A stretch of 64,000 nucleotides of DNA from Heterobilharzia americana (Eukaryota > Platyhelminthes > Trematoda > Strigeidida > Schistosomatidae), in NCBI GenBank assembly GCA_944470555.2, contig OX104127.1:131441113-131505112 (forward strand), in the 5' to 3' direction. Shown here one piece after another: positions 12,020 through 23,751 of the stretch. The notes below the pieces were generated by a model. The model was given only the letters and a program-made list of their open reading frames with translations. It was not told the origin of the DNA and ran no database searches. The position numbers and the translations under genes were made by a program. How positions within the stretch are numbered: position 1 is the stretch's first letter; each line of letters opens with the position of its first letter.

Positions 12020-13754
12020 ACGGTGTCTTAGGAGACCAGGAGTGGTGTTTTGACGGTCTGCATAGTTAGAGTTAAACGTTGAGGAATACGTGAAAAGGTT
12101 AATAATAGAATCAGAAGGCGAATGGGAGGAATGAGACAATGGTAGGGAGGAAATGTCATGTTTGGTTGGATTTTGCATACGACTGGAGACATGCTGGTGG
12201 TTGACACTTCCTGGCTGTCCACGCCATGGAAGTCGTTTCTACAGGGTACCCCGAAGAAAGATGTGAGACAGCGGAACTCAGACGGCACCTACTTGAGACA
12301 TATCACAGAACATTTTGAAGACCGTTGGTTTGAGATTTGCTCATTCTAATTCCAAAAGGGAAAAGTTTATATTACCGGCACTGGGAAACTTCAGGGTTAA
12401 GCGAGATATATCAGCATCCCACCATTTTACAAAGAGAGGAAATTTGGAAGTGGTAAAGAATAAATAAAACATTATTTGCATGAGCGAAATTTTAGCACTT
12501 TTGGATACAATTGAAGCACTTGGTACTAAAAGGATTCTGATTGCATTGTAGTAAAAGTAAAGTTATGAAGGTACGTATACATCTCACGCAACATTTTTGC
12601 GAACTACGGTGAACTTATAGGTTGCAGTCCAACCTCAATTTCAGATGACTGAGATAAAAATAAATGTGGACACAGAACGATTAGCTGAAAATAAGATGGG
12701 CTTGAGAGGACACAAATGCTTACTAATCTTTTGAGATAGGTATGCAAGTTATCATCAGTTACGGTAGACACCTCTGAATTTCAGTGGTTTATTAGTGTAG
12801 GTAAACGTTAAAAAACCATGTATATAATAATCGCAGCTGGATGCATTACTGTCAGAAATCTGGCTATATCATGGGGTAGCCAAATTTAATCTGCAGTGAA
12901 CGGAGTGCAAATGAAGATTTAACTATCTTAAGAAGTTAATTTACTTTTGGTCACAACGCAAGATAGCTTAACGTTGTGCTATCAAAAGATGATTATCACT
13001 AGTCTCAAGATATCGAGTTAAAAAATATTTTAAGTTGTCATAGGCGTTTGATCTATATAACAAATTTGATTTTTTAATATGCGACCATTATGTAAAATCA
13101 TTAGTGCTTTCATCATATCGGTAGGAACGATGAAATGGACTAGATATAACATTCTGGATAAGGAACTAGCCGGCTCACGGTCAAAACTAAGAAGCAATAA
13201 AAATAACTGTAAACAGCACCTTTTGAATTGCAAACCTCAACAAATTCTGATATTATAACCTGAGATAAAGTTCACATCACATAAAGCCCGGTACCTTCAG
13301 TTGTCCGAAGGCGACACTGGAAAAAACCGAGTTTATGACGTCTAGACGTTAATCTTTAAAATCAACCGATTCCCTTCAGAGTAAGATGAGAAGCCTCGCT
13401 ACAAAATTGATACAGTGATGTACAAAACGTGCTCAGAATCAATGTGGTGCAGGTTCACCAGTACATTATCTCTACTCCAATCATCGTATCAAATTTTGTT
13501 AGTTTTAACTCTTCTTCCTGACTTTCTCTCCGAAGTACTTCTCCATCATATTGGAGCCTCCTTGCTTGATCTGACGGTAGTACCAGGTCCCATATTGATA
13601 TTAACCGACTGTATATATACCTAGTTTATTACACAAAGACACCTGTTGTACATAAAACATACAATCAGTAAACTGTAAAGCATCGGCACTCATTGAATTA
13701 TAGAGCCGAAGTCACAAATATTTGTTTAGCAGAAAAAAGATGAGAACAATTTAC
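12020..13754. other. Intronic sequence without recognised content
   Basis: Short frames at 12158-12349 (+) and 13030-13233 (-) are open but match nothing I recognise. The right end is the TBL1 intron 3 donor side. AT content is high and no tandem repeat stands out. Confidence 0.45.
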
Positions 13755-14442
13755 CTAGTGTTCCGCCATGATGTTCTCCATTCGTCTGTATTGTTGACAG
13801 GAGTACGGACTGAGGGATATGGTGAGTTGTCAGTTGTCCAGGAGTTACAGAAGACTGCTGAGAAGCCGTTATTTTATTGATTCCGATTAGTGGAGTAGCA
13901 TTTGACGCATTAACCGGACTGATACTTGAAATTAGGGCAACTGAACAGACAGGAGTGGATGGCGTTGACGGATTTACATTACTAGAGGCATTAAGTATGG
14001 ATGAATTAACTGCATTGGGAGGATTATTCGGTTTAATTGTGCTAAGAGTGGATGGGGTATAAGCATTGTGTTGGTGAGAATGTGGGTGTGATGAAATGCT
14101 CGAAACATCGTTTTTATTGGGCATATGACCCACAGAAGTATGCAGACTGTCAGTTTGTGTGTGTGTAGTAATAGGAACAGTAGATATATCCATAGGAAAT
14201 GAATGGGAATTTGTAGCTGATAACTGATCCGATACAGTAGATGCAACAGAAACATTTCCGATATGAGAGGTACAGTTTACAGCAGATGTTAGGGGTACAT
14301 TGTTGCACAAAACGTTGCCTGATGTGCTAACACTAGCTGCTGCTGTAGTCTGCTGTTTAAGCAAGCTTTTGCGCTTTTCAATAACGTCTGGTACAACAGC
14401 ATCAATCAAGGAGAGTGATTCGACGACACGTTCACTTCCATC
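13755..14442 (-). CDS. TBL1XR1: TBL1X/TBL1XR1-like gene, exon 3 (F-box-like end and long Ser/Thr linker)
   Basis: Begins after a 33-base intron (14443-14475, GTAAGT...TTCAG). The first residues complete the conserved block ESLSLIDAVVPDVIEKR. Then come roughly 190 residues of low-complexity Ser/Thr/Asn/Pro/His-rich sequence with no recognisable domain. Vertebrate TBL1 proteins have a much shorter linker here before the WD40 propeller. The exon ends in phase 1 at CTAG|GTAAAT (donor at 13754), which fits the phase of exon 4. Reading on past the donor gives only a short unrelated tail and a stop. The linker is probably disordered; its function is unknown. Confidence 0.85.
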
Positions 14443-14475
14443 CTGAAACAGTCAGCATTATTCATGAGTACTTAC

Positions 14476-14621
14476 CTCCCCAATGCTTATTTCGGCTTCT
14501 GTGTACTGAAGACCTTTCTGGATCAAGTATAATAAGGAGCCAGGAGGCACAAGAGCCCCATCAACGTTTGACTGGCTAATTTGGCTTTCCAAACCGAATA
14601 GGTATGCTGAATGACAATAAC
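14476..14621 (-). CDS. TBL1XR1: TBL1X/TBL1XR1-like gene, exon 2 (LisH and linker)
   Basis: Encodes about 48 residues that finish the LisH domain and enter the F-box-like segment. Readable landmarks are [19 protein letters not shown] and [12 protein letters not shown], both close to the vertebrate family sequence. The exon follows a 44-base intron (14622-14665, ending TTCAG) and stops in phase 0 at a GTAAGT donor (from 14475). An unspliced reading frame also runs from exon 1 through this intron, but it leaves the conserved frame, so the spliced model is preferred. The frame is intact with no lesions. Confidence 0.9.
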
Positions 14622-14665
14622 CTGAAGTAAACAGCGATTAGGAATCTTACTGACGTGTAACCAAC

Positions 14666-14723
14666 CTGATTCTTGAAGATACCTGAATATAAGAAAATTA
14701 ACCTCATCGGAAGTAAAGCTCAT
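14666..14723 (-). CDS. TBL1XR1: TBL1X/TBL1XR1-like gene, exon 1 (LisH start)
   Basis: First coding exon of a transducin beta-like 1 protein, the WD40 co-regulator that works with NCoR/SMRT-HDAC3 complexes in the nucleus. It encodes 19 residues plus one base, beginning [19 protein letters not shown], which matches the start of the family's LisH dimerisation domain. The ATG at 14723 is the natural start because the family begins at this residue. The exon ends at a GT donor (14665-14664) and the split glycine codon is completed by exon 2. The protein match is strong; the exact paralogue (TBL1X, TBL1Y or TBL1XR1) cannot be told apart in a flatworm. Confidence 0.9.
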
Positions 14724-14809
14724 CCCCTAGATGCTAAAAGTGGGGGAGAATTCTTATCGTCCGTAAAAGTATACGATGTAGACACCAGTAACGATATTCA
14801 CCAATCTAT

Positions 14810-14826
14810 TCGCTGGAAAAAAACAC
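14810..14826 (-). promoter_or_regulatory. Possible 3' splice or trans-splice acceptor upstream of TBL1 start
   Basis: On the minus strand a run of T followed by CCAG ends at 14813, 89 bases upstream of the TBL1 ATG. It could be the acceptor of a 5' UTR intron or a spliced-leader addition site; schistosomes trans-splice many mRNAs. No upstream exon or promoter is evident, so this is a weak, purely sequence-based call. Confidence 0.3.
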
Positions 14827-15156
14827 CGTACTATTTAGACAGAGAGCACAGACTGATCGTAAAATATTGTAATTATTTTACAGCAGTAAAGCGATCATAG
14901 TCAGTAAGCATTAAGGCAGAAACAGATCAAAACAACAAAAACATCCAATTACCAACGTCCACATTTAAAATGCCGGTTAGGTCTTTTTTAAAAGGTACTT
15001 AAACAAATCACACATTTTCCTATGAAAAAGACTTCTCAGACGTGTCAACATGTTTTATTGTAATCATGGTGTAATTCTATAGACTGTTTGCGAAAACACA
15101 AGGAAAAAATAACGATTATGACGACTGGATGTGTCTTTTCAACTCCAGTAATAGTG

Positions 15157-15500
15157 TGCAGCGTCACACACTTCCCCAAAATCAATAGCCTAGGGTTTGA
15201 CTACTTTCGACATCGATGCTGACCTTGATAGTTTAACTGGACTCGCTAAGCTGAGGGCACCCGGTCAAGCATCCCCGCCATTTGTCATGCTGTCGTGTTA
15301 CGTTGCACTGCTCGTATTCGACTCTCTAGCTAGTTCGTTGGAACGCACCGGTATTTTGGCACAACCATCCAAATATACTATTCCATCCGACTACGCTATC
15401 GTGTTCTCCCTTGGTCTCGTATTCGTGGGTATATAACAAGTCCGAATAATTAGTGATTGGTCTTTGCGTCTGTCAAGTTCGTACCAGGACAATTCCTAAA
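15157..15500 (+). mobile_element. Solo LTR of the Gypsy element, with target duplication
   Basis: A 344-base LTR starting TGCAGCGTCACAC and ending CCTAAA, flanked on both sides by AGTG (15153-15156 and 15501-15504). It is almost the same as the outer LTRs of the array at 22.9-28.4 kb. The 79-codon frame inside (15197-15436) is also open in those LTRs but shows no protein family. Solo LTRs arise by recombination between the two LTRs of a full insertion. Confidence 0.9.
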
Positions 15501-15504
15501 AGTG

Positions 15505-16180
15505 CAATGATGCCTATCGGCTGTGGTAATTGTTTCCAATATTCCTTTGATGGTGCGCCACCTCACTCATTCTTGAAACTAAAGATTTAGGTTTTGAGAA
15601 AAGCTGTGATCTACAAGCATCCGCAAACCGCAGTGTGGCTGCAGTGAATGGTTCCCATGTGTTAAGGTCCATACACTTAACCAACGAAAGTTCTCCATTA
15701 TCCATTATCTGTTTAACGAGTGTGTGTGTGTAAAACGCTTAGTCTATGCGTACTCGCTTCTTGGTCTCACGGAGCGGCTTCACGTCTTTGGCGGATCCTA
15801 ATGCAGTAGATCCAGCCACTCATCTGCCGGTATGCAGAACAGAAGGTTGTGCTGGTTAGTATGTCTAGGACTACTGTGCAGTTGGGTTCTTCAGATGTCG
15901 AGTTGCCAGATAGTTGTTCATACTGGTCGCTAGGGTTAGGGACAGTGAAAGGATAACTCAGGAAAACAACCTTGTGTGAGTAAAAGACGAAGAAAAGTGA
16001 ACTGACTGAGCAATTTACTCAAACTCAAGTAAGACGAGAGGGGTACGAAGAAGTGAAAAACTTAGATAGGTGAGGCTAAATCACGGGGAGTGAAACGGAC
16101 GAAAAGGGCTTGAGTGACCACAGTGGGAAGAAAACTAGTGTAGAGGCAATGCATTTGGAACTGTGTGACAGCAGTTGATT
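15505..16180. other. Spacer between solo LTR and CR1-like element
   Basis: No family recognised. A 63-codon minus frame (15514-15705) is open but unassigned. The right end grades into the 3' end of the CR1-like element. Confidence 0.4.
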
Positions 16181-19100
16181 TCTTCGGTCCATTTCTTATT
16201 CCAGCTAGGTGTGCGTAAACCATGAGTCTCTGCACAACTACCTGGCCTTTTCTTGAAGCTTTCAACAGATGGGGCGGGGCTACTTCTGCTCGTAATGCAT
16301 GCCAGTGCCCGCAGACTCGGAGGTATTAGAAATGTGAACGCACGTCAGTTTTGGACCCTTGATTGGCAACTTTCTTAGGGTTTCTATGGGGATCACCACA
16401 GTGACCATTAAGTAGCGTGGCTCTGTTAGGGTGGCTTGGTTTATTCAGTATTTTGTAAGCCATTGTCAAATCACCTCGTAACCTTCGGTAACTAGCGGAG
16501 TATAGGCCTAAGTTTTTTAGTTTACCGTCATCTGGTTTTTGGTGGATCCCAACAACCTCTTTTGTGACTCACCTCTAGACTATCTTCAGTAGGTCCGTGC
16601 CCCTTTTCAGTCGTGGTGGAGCGAAGATGCTAAGGACCTCCAGGTGCGGTTACATGTAGGCCTTGTAGAGTTTCAAAGAGAGCTCTGCAGTGGGGACACC
16701 TAGTTGTCTACGCATAAATTTTAGTACATCGTATGCTTTAGAGGTGTTACCTGGGCAATTGGAGCTAGTGTCCAGTTTCTCCACCACCACTAACCCCGGG
16801 TTTTTTCTGCTGAGGTGCGAGGAAGGTGTGAACCACAGACAGAGTGGAATACCTTCTGTGGATCAGGAGTACTGGAAAAAATGAATCGCTATTTATCTAG
16901 GTTAAATGCCAACTCGTTGTTTGTTGCCCACTCCTCTAGCATTTTGAGGTTGTTCTGTAGTGCACTTGATTCCGTTTCGTAAGTAACTGTCCTCCATGAC
17001 TTGGCGTCATCAGCGTAGAGAAGAGTCGGAGGCTATCCACGAACAGTGGGAACAACAAGAGACACAGGATTGTTCTCCAAGTTGAGTGAACCCTGTTGGT
17101 TCTTGCGCAGAACTCCCCACTATCTAAGTGGTTCTGCAGCCATGATAGCACCTGGCCGCGGATACCCAACCCAGCTACCTGGTGTAATACAATGGTGTGC
17201 GAGACAGTGTCAGTGCCTTGGTGAAATCCAGAAAAATCGCGCTGACCGGAACCCTGAGATTCCAGCATGCTGTCCAGTAGCCATGGACCGCAGGGAGGTT
17301 GGAGGCACAGGACCTACCCTTTCTGAAGCCGTGTCGAGCATCACTGAGTACTTGCTTCTTGTCCAGATATTTCCCGATGCGGTCGCACGCCACTTTTTCC
17401 ATGACTTTCGATATTTCTGGTAAAAGTTTCATAGGCCTATAACAGTTCAAGTTCTACCTGTCTCCTCCTCCTTCGAAGATGGGAGAGAAGATGGTCCGTC
17501 TCGTTTAAAATGTTGGAAAAGATTGCACGGTGGGCCAGTTATGGTACTAGCACATTGTTTAAATACTGATGGGCAGATTTCACTGCACCCTAGGGATTTT
17601 CTCGCACGTAGCCTTTAAATTTTATCGAGGACCACAGCACGAGCTATTTGTACTTCGTGTAGTTCTGCCGCTTCGAATGACGTCGGGGGCTGTTAGGGCA
17701 GTGCATACGCTTGCTTTCGTGATGGAATGTTGAGCTGCGTGCGGAAGGTGGTACCCAAAATTTCGATGATCTCCTGTCCAGAGAGGTTTCCTCCGATCGG
17801 ACTTTCGATGACGCATGCTCCTTGGCTTGCAGATTTTCTCTTCCCCATGAATTGGCATGGGTTTTTAGGGTTTACCTCAAGCTTCTTGACGAGGTCAAAC
17901 TACAGCGACTTCCTGTCTCCCCGCACCTTGATGCTGTATCGGTTTCGTAGAGCTGCTTATACATCCTGTTCATCCTGTCCTCCAGAGAGCCTCCACTTGT
18001 GCAATGCTTTCCTCTCGACTTTCAGGGGGCACTCAGTGCCTCGTTCTATCCATGGAGCTCGCCTTCTGGATGTTGTTACTACCAAGGGGACGTCTTCAGA
18101 AATCGCTGCCTTAATGATGCCCTTTACTGTTTCCAGTGCTGGTAAACTGACAAGGTGTACCAGTCTACTGGCCATGGAGGTGTCGATATGCATTGATTCA
18201 GCCCCTCGCAGTTCGCCATGGTGTTGCCTGGGTAAGGACGAGACCCCCCACGATAACTGCTCGCCAATTACCAGGTCGAACACTTCCACAGTTTGACCGC
18301 TGCTTCCGAAGGAGTTTGGACCTGGGCGTCTTCAACTAGAAGATGATCACTGGTCAACAGGCCATCCAGTCTAAGTGATTTACCATCTGACCTTCAGCGG
18401 GCGTTGTTGCCAATTTTTACGCACAGTCCAGGCAGTCGGATGGCACCCAGCAGGTCGCGATCACGCCTTCGGCTCGGAGTCGTGCTGCCTTGCTCCAGGC
18501 TGAGTTACAGCGCTGAAGTTGCTAGCCACTAGGATCTAGCCATATCCCATAGTTTACAACGTGGATATTACTTAGAGTAATTTTTGGTTGTGTTCTTCGT
18601 TGTTATTAGGAGGCACATAGACTCCTTCAACTGGGTACTTTTTTTGTTTGGCCGTAAAGTGGCACCAGATGGTCTGGGAGTTCTGTCAACACAGTGTCAG
18701 TGGTTTGTTTACTTTTGAACCAACGGTTCGCACGTATTATAACCCCGCCCTCCGTCCTCGTGTTCCCCTTCCCCCCTGAACTTGCCGTGTCACCTATCTT
18801 AGCTTCGGTGCCGGTGTCTAGCAATGCCATGCTTCCGTCGGCACTATAATTTTCGCAACAAGGTCGGAAAAGAGGGATCAGAGCTCTGACATTTTACTTG
18901 GGAGCCCTCTCACATTGCTCTGACGACCCCTGGAAGTGCTTCTCGTTACGCGGGGTGTCTCTGGGTTGACTAGTATCACGGGTTTGTACATGACTTTTTT
19001 GTTGACCAGCCAGTTCTGAGAGAACCGGCCCAGTCGGGTCTTTCCTAGGTCAACTGATACAGTCGGTGCCAGGTGGGAGTTGCCGGTCTGACTCCTGGTG

Positions 19101-20280
19101 TCGGTATAGGGTCATAGCAACCTGAGCACGGGGAGTAACTGTTGTTTACTGTTGTCGCAGTGTACTTGGCCTGCTTTCCCTGCAACGAACATTTTCACTT
19201 GTGGTGTTCTTGACTTTAGACCACGTCTGTAGCACTCCGGTAAGAACTCCTGGGGATTTAAAAATGACGGTAATTAGTCTAGGTGGGGCCATGGTTGTCA
19301 GGCGCGAAGGACGTGGCGGCCCACCGACTGCTACTGCCGCAACCTTAGTTAGGTCTATCCGAGCTGATAACAACGCCCACAGGTTTACTTATCACTCGGG
19401 TACCGGTTGTCAGTTCAGGTATTCCACGTTTGACCGTGGTTGTATGCCCCTGTGGATCGGCAGCTTCTCGAGTTGTCTTTGAAACTCATGATCGGTCAGA
19501 TCTTGCTCTGGCGCTGGACAATCTGCTGGTGACCAGGGTATCTAACAGTGAGAGGAACCTTTTGACGTTCCTGGCCGAGCCTGGAGTCCCCCGTCGAGGA
19601 AGGCTTCCTCTGAGCGTGTGTGCCTTCTTACAGTCGACACAGTTCTTCCCCGAGGGCGCCTAGACATGGCACGACACAAAAAGAGTTAAGCTGCTCCCTA
19701 TCAAACGCGCCCGTATTCTCCAGAAGGAATCATTGCTGACAGGAACATTAAATGGTGTGATACAGCTGGATCTGTCAACGATGCCCACCTTATCCCGTAC
19801 CGTGAGTGCATTTTCACGGATAATTTGAGCTTTATTTTCTACCCCAACTCATTATTATGTTATCCACTAGTGACTGTCGCTGATGTGGCTCCAAAGGTTG
19901 GGGTGGATGTGGTTTTCCATGGCGAAGACAGTCTTCTGTTCTGTTTTGGACCGCTGAGGTCTGTGACCTTCGGTGGACCACTGTTGACAGCTTGTGGGAG
20001 GTAAATCTCTTAGATGGCAGTGGTCTGGACGGATATCTGCATTTTGGAGGCCACTGGGAGTTTACCAGCCACCCTAAGTGAACTTGAAGCTAAGTGCGGT
20101 TCCGGATAGCGCTGTGGGCAAATGTATCAGAACCACGTGCGTGGATGGTGCTTCATAAAAGTTCAGTGCCGATCTGGTAGTTCTTTGTCACATTGGCAAC
20201 ATGCCCACCTGTTGCAACTGTTGCACTCGAAGGGATGCATCGCTTTTGGGCACAGTTGTAGCGAGCGCTGATGATCGGAA
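16180..20280 (-). mobile_element. CR1-like non-LTR retrotransposon, nearly full length, decayed
   Basis: Reading leftward: a Cys-rich zinc-finger segment, FECNSCNRWACCQCDKELPD (about 20220), belongs to ORF1. An unreadable ORF1 follows. ORF2 EN starts near NVRGLPSKMSEL (18915) with PTEAWHC, then GGVIIRANRW and VEGVYVPPNNN (18600). RT follows: NCYRPMKLLPEISKVMEK and GFRKGRSCASNL (17450-17340), GIRGQVLSWLQNHLDSGEF (17150), and a CR1-type C-terminus, PHLEVLSIFAPPRLKRGTD, LGLYSASYRRLRGDL, TDVRSHF, RVCGHWHALRAEV (16660-16270). Stops and frameshifts occur throughout. SR1-like by motif order. Confidence 0.8.
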
Positions 20281-20530
20281 TAATTATATGTAGTATATGT
20301 TGAGGGGGTCACAGCAATCATGGGGGATTACCAGCTGTAGTTAAAGTTTCTGCCCAAGGAAAGGCAAGAGACAATGCGGGCCTATTAGGAGCAAATCGAG
20401 AAAGGGGCAGAAGAGGAAATGAAGCAGTGTTCAAATGGCTGTCCTAGGGGAAGGTGCACATTATTTGGTGACTACTGTGCAAAATGTCAGCAATAAACAT
20501 CCCTTCCTGCGTCCCAGCATTCTCGCTTCA
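20280..20530 (+). repeat. Unnamed interspersed repeat, copy 1
   Basis: About 250 bases beginning TAGTATATGTTGAGG that recur, diverged to perhaps 75 percent, at 44950-45190 in the same orientation. No tRNA promoter boxes, no coding motif. It touches the 5' end of the CR1-like element, so it could be 5' UTR sequence or an independent repeat. Confidence 0.6.
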
Positions 20531-22946
20531 TATACAGTGATTCGTTGCCATGTCTACGAGGTTTGTCTAAACGCTTCCATCTTACTCTATTACTTTGGCA
20601 CCTGGTGGTTTTCGCCGGTGTGTTGGAATGGATGATAGGTGTAGCGGGGGGCGCCTGTCGTTACTTGACTAAGGACAGCGGCGTTTACAGTGTCATGAGG
20701 ATTGGCGGTCAAGCCAACTTTGAGTGCTGCAAGCCGTGACCGTTCGGCTGAGCCAGACCCAGGTGGTTCATTAGTATCCTTTAGAGCTTCCTTCGTCACG
20801 TCTTGACACCTGCAGACTCCATCCCTAGCAACCATTGCGAATGAGGTGGTCAGTGACTGCAGTGAAGCTGTACCCAAGGTGCTTTGGGGGCTGGCCTTTT
20901 TTGAGGGTAGCAAGCTTTTACCACGTGTGCTGATAACTAGACGAAGATAGTAAGTTTCAGTGAACGAAGAATAGTAATTATTTACAGCAAGTAAACAGAT
21001 GACTTTCGACCTTAACTTTCGATTGTTTGTTACCGTGACCCTGTCGAGTTAAAAAAACTACCAAGTCCTGGACGTAGAAGTTGGTGGGATGTGTCTTGCT
21101 GCAGACGCAGAGACCTGGGCTATGGCACTTGGTCAAGACAGCTAGTCCCACCACACCGTTTTTCGTTTGGAGCGCAGTGGCGGTGGTGAAGGCTTTGCAG
21201 CAAAACCGTCGAATGGGGAGCTGAAAGCTTCTAGTGGAGTCATAAATGTAGATTTTGTAGAGAAGAATGGAGACCAGCGAAACGCGTCACCATTCAAGCA
21301 GCGTGTTTGGTTCAGATCTGATCACGAGATTTTCAAAACATCTTATCTTATTTTCTTTAGACGTCACCCGAAATACCGTATTAAGACATCCATTCAATGG
21401 TTCAAAGGAGATACCGGTGTACTTGGGTGTGTTCAGTAGGCAGATGTTTAGCTTACAATGGGCGTTTCCAATCTACCCTATGAAGAAGGATTGGGCTGGT
21501 CAAATTTATTTCTTATCTTACCATGGGGAACATGTCTACCTAATTTTGACATTCGATAGTGTCAATAACGATTTCGGCAATGATAGGTCTCGTCGTTTCT
21601 TCCAAGCCATGAATGACAATTTCCGAGGCCACCACAAGAAGATCTGATAATCGCGACCAAGTTTGTCGGTCATAAAACTGCATTTTTCAGTCGGCTGGTA
21701 GGGTCGCTTTAACTCGTTGCAAACGTAGATGTTAATACAGGCTATGTAATTACGGATAACTATCAGTCTTATTGCAGTGCCGGTTCTCAGCGGTACCTGT
21801 ATAAATAACAATTAGAAGGAGAAATTCTGAAAAAAGCCACCATATGTGCGTCAACGTTAATTATCAGACAAGAAGAGATTGAAAATTAGTGTCAGCTAAC
21901 TGTGCGTCAAACGTTAATACGTGGTCAGAGTAATTCATTAAAGCGTGGTCGCTGTATATTTACTCGCTTGTTTGAAGATTTCTTGAAAAAGGGCGATAGT
22001 CTGCAGTAAGGTTCCCAAGATCCTCACAAGAAGCTCTAAATCCCTGAAGCCGATAGTTTTGCTTGGGAGTTTCGGGCAAGAGCACGTGAATTAACGCGTG
22101 GCTGATTTGTTGAAGAGGTGAAAATTAATGGGAAACTGACCCCCTGGAAGAAGGCAGAAACGGCCAAGGCCATGTCAAGTACACGTTATCGTTGTGTTCC
22201 GCACATATTTGGACTTTGCGATCCACCTTTTATCTTACTCCCTCCTCTATTTACGGAGAAAATCAGTGACCATCAAGTACGGAATACTAAGGTTGCTGCT
22301 CAACTGTTCACTATACTTGACCAGGTATATGACAAAAACACGGTCTTGTATGCTATGGCTTTTATTGCTGCAAGGCTGAGCAGAACGGGATCGGAGTGAG
22401 GAGCGTTATGATCCGGATATATTATGCAATCCCTTCCCACACCTATTTGCCTCAGTGAATTATTGGAGTTCAGTCGTAGGGCTCATCTTTGAGTTTCAAG
22501 CGCAAAAGAATATGATATGAAAGTACTAACCACGTGGAGATAGTTAGCTCACGAAGATTTTGGGAGTAATTGCACTGACTGTTTATCTCACTCTGTGTTA
22601 AGGCCTAAGACAAGAAAAAACGGGTGGTGACGAAAATCGTTATCATGCGTGATACACGTTTGCAGTTAAATAAACAAATGTCTTACTCTCGCGTTTAAAA
22701 AAGATTTTAACATGAGAGAGGCCAGTTTGCAGGCTTCACCACATTGATGCATCTCAAAATATCAACAAGACTTGAGCCCTGGGTGGTACTGACGAAATGT
22801 GATTAAACTCAAATAAAATCTGCCGAAGGTCCTGCTAGTTATGAAATAAAAAAGGAAATATTACGCTGCAGTGCACATAGAGTATTAAAGTTTAGATAAT
22901 AAAAAATATTGTCTTCATTAAACAGGTTTAACATGAGGGACACCAG
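20530..22946. other. Stretch with open but unrecognised frames
   Basis: Holds frames at 20590-20913 (-, 107 codons), 21167-21439 and 21267-21647 (+, 90 and 126 codons) and 22118-22399 (+, 93 codons). None shows a motif I can name. The 21.1-22.4 kb block has balanced base composition compared with its AT-rich surroundings, which suggests an old coding transposon. Confidence 0.4.
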
Positions 22947-23290
22947 TTTAGGATTTGTCCTAGTGTGAACTTGACAGACGCAAAGACCAATCACTAATTA
23001 TTCGGACTTGTTATATACCCACGAATACGAGACCAAGGGAGAACACGATAGCGTAGTCGGATGGAATAGTATATTTGGATGGTTGTGCCAAAATACCGGT
23101 GCGTTCCAACGAACTAGCTAGAGAGTCGAATACGAGCAGTGCAACGTAACACGACAGCGTGACAAATGGCGGGGATGCTTGACCGGGTGCCCTCAGCTTA
23201 GCGAGTCCAGTTAAACTATCAAGGTCAGCATCGATGTCGAAAGTAGTCAAACCCTAGGCTATTGATTTTGGGGAAGTGTGTGACGCTACA
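22947..23290 (-). mobile_element. Gypsy LTR A (3' end of the tandem array)
   Basis: 344 bases, TGTAGCG...CCTAAA when read leftward. One base differs from LTR C and nine from LTR B. The sequence beyond its left edge is not element sequence. Confidence 0.9.
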
Positions 23291-23640
23291 GATCATTCCC
23301 CCCTAGTGGGTTCGTGAGGACCCTAAGACGATGCCAGCCGGAAGTAAAAACCCAGTGGTCTCTCCACTGGTAAAACTCTTCCGATGGGCTCACTGCGTGA
23401 AGTGGCCCCTGGTAGTCTGAACTTATTCTAGGGTGTCGTGGCAATTAAATAATAAAATACAGTAAATCGAATTGTACGTCGATCGCGGTCATCAGTTCCC
23501 TTTGACGTTCCGTCTAGTGCTCGTTGCACCTGGAATATAAATAAAAGTCTTTAATACCACGAAAACGTTGCGTAAAAGTGGGAATTATTTACATATAAAC
23601 ATATCGAAAAATAAAAATTTACGCTTATCTTCAACGTTTT
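23291..23640 (-). mobile_element. Gypsy unit 1, 3' untranslated part with polypurine tract
   Basis: Non-coding end of the internal region. Next to the LTR the minus strand reads CTAGGGGGGAATGATC, a purine-rich plus-strand primer site ending five bases before the LTR's TGTAGCG. The 248 bases nearest the LTR look identical in all three units of the array. Confidence 0.75.
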
Positions 23641-23751
23641 TTCAAAAGTTTCATTACATGGTAATAAAAATTGATATAAAAAAGGCAAAGTGTACGAGGG
23701 TTTGTATTGAGGTATCGGGTGGCAGTCCGGAGTTGTTTTGGCGTTAAGCCT

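Larger units (their letters stand above)
549..13754 (-). other. TBL1-like intron 3, 13.2 kb, filled with LINE debris
   Basis: Bounded by a GTAAAT donor at 13754 and a TTTTACAG acceptor at 549, with matching phases on both sides. It contains family 1 LINE fragments at about 1960-3790, 9340-9990, 10250-11650 and 11650-12010. The contrast with the 44- and 33-base introns just upstream is typical of schistosome genes, where 5' introns are tiny and later ones large. The two ends are seen directly; that they are joined in mRNA is inferred. Confidence 0.75.

Noticed and set aside
22930..22946. Weak tRNA-Trp primer-site likeness just outside LTR A
   Set aside because: Only about 11 of 16 bases agree and the sequence beyond is not element-like.
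22708..22947. Short direct repeat TTTAACATGAG...CAGTTT at 22708 and 22926, ending at the edge of LTR A
   Set aside because: About 20 bases with mismatches, not at both ends of the array; cannot serve as its target duplication.
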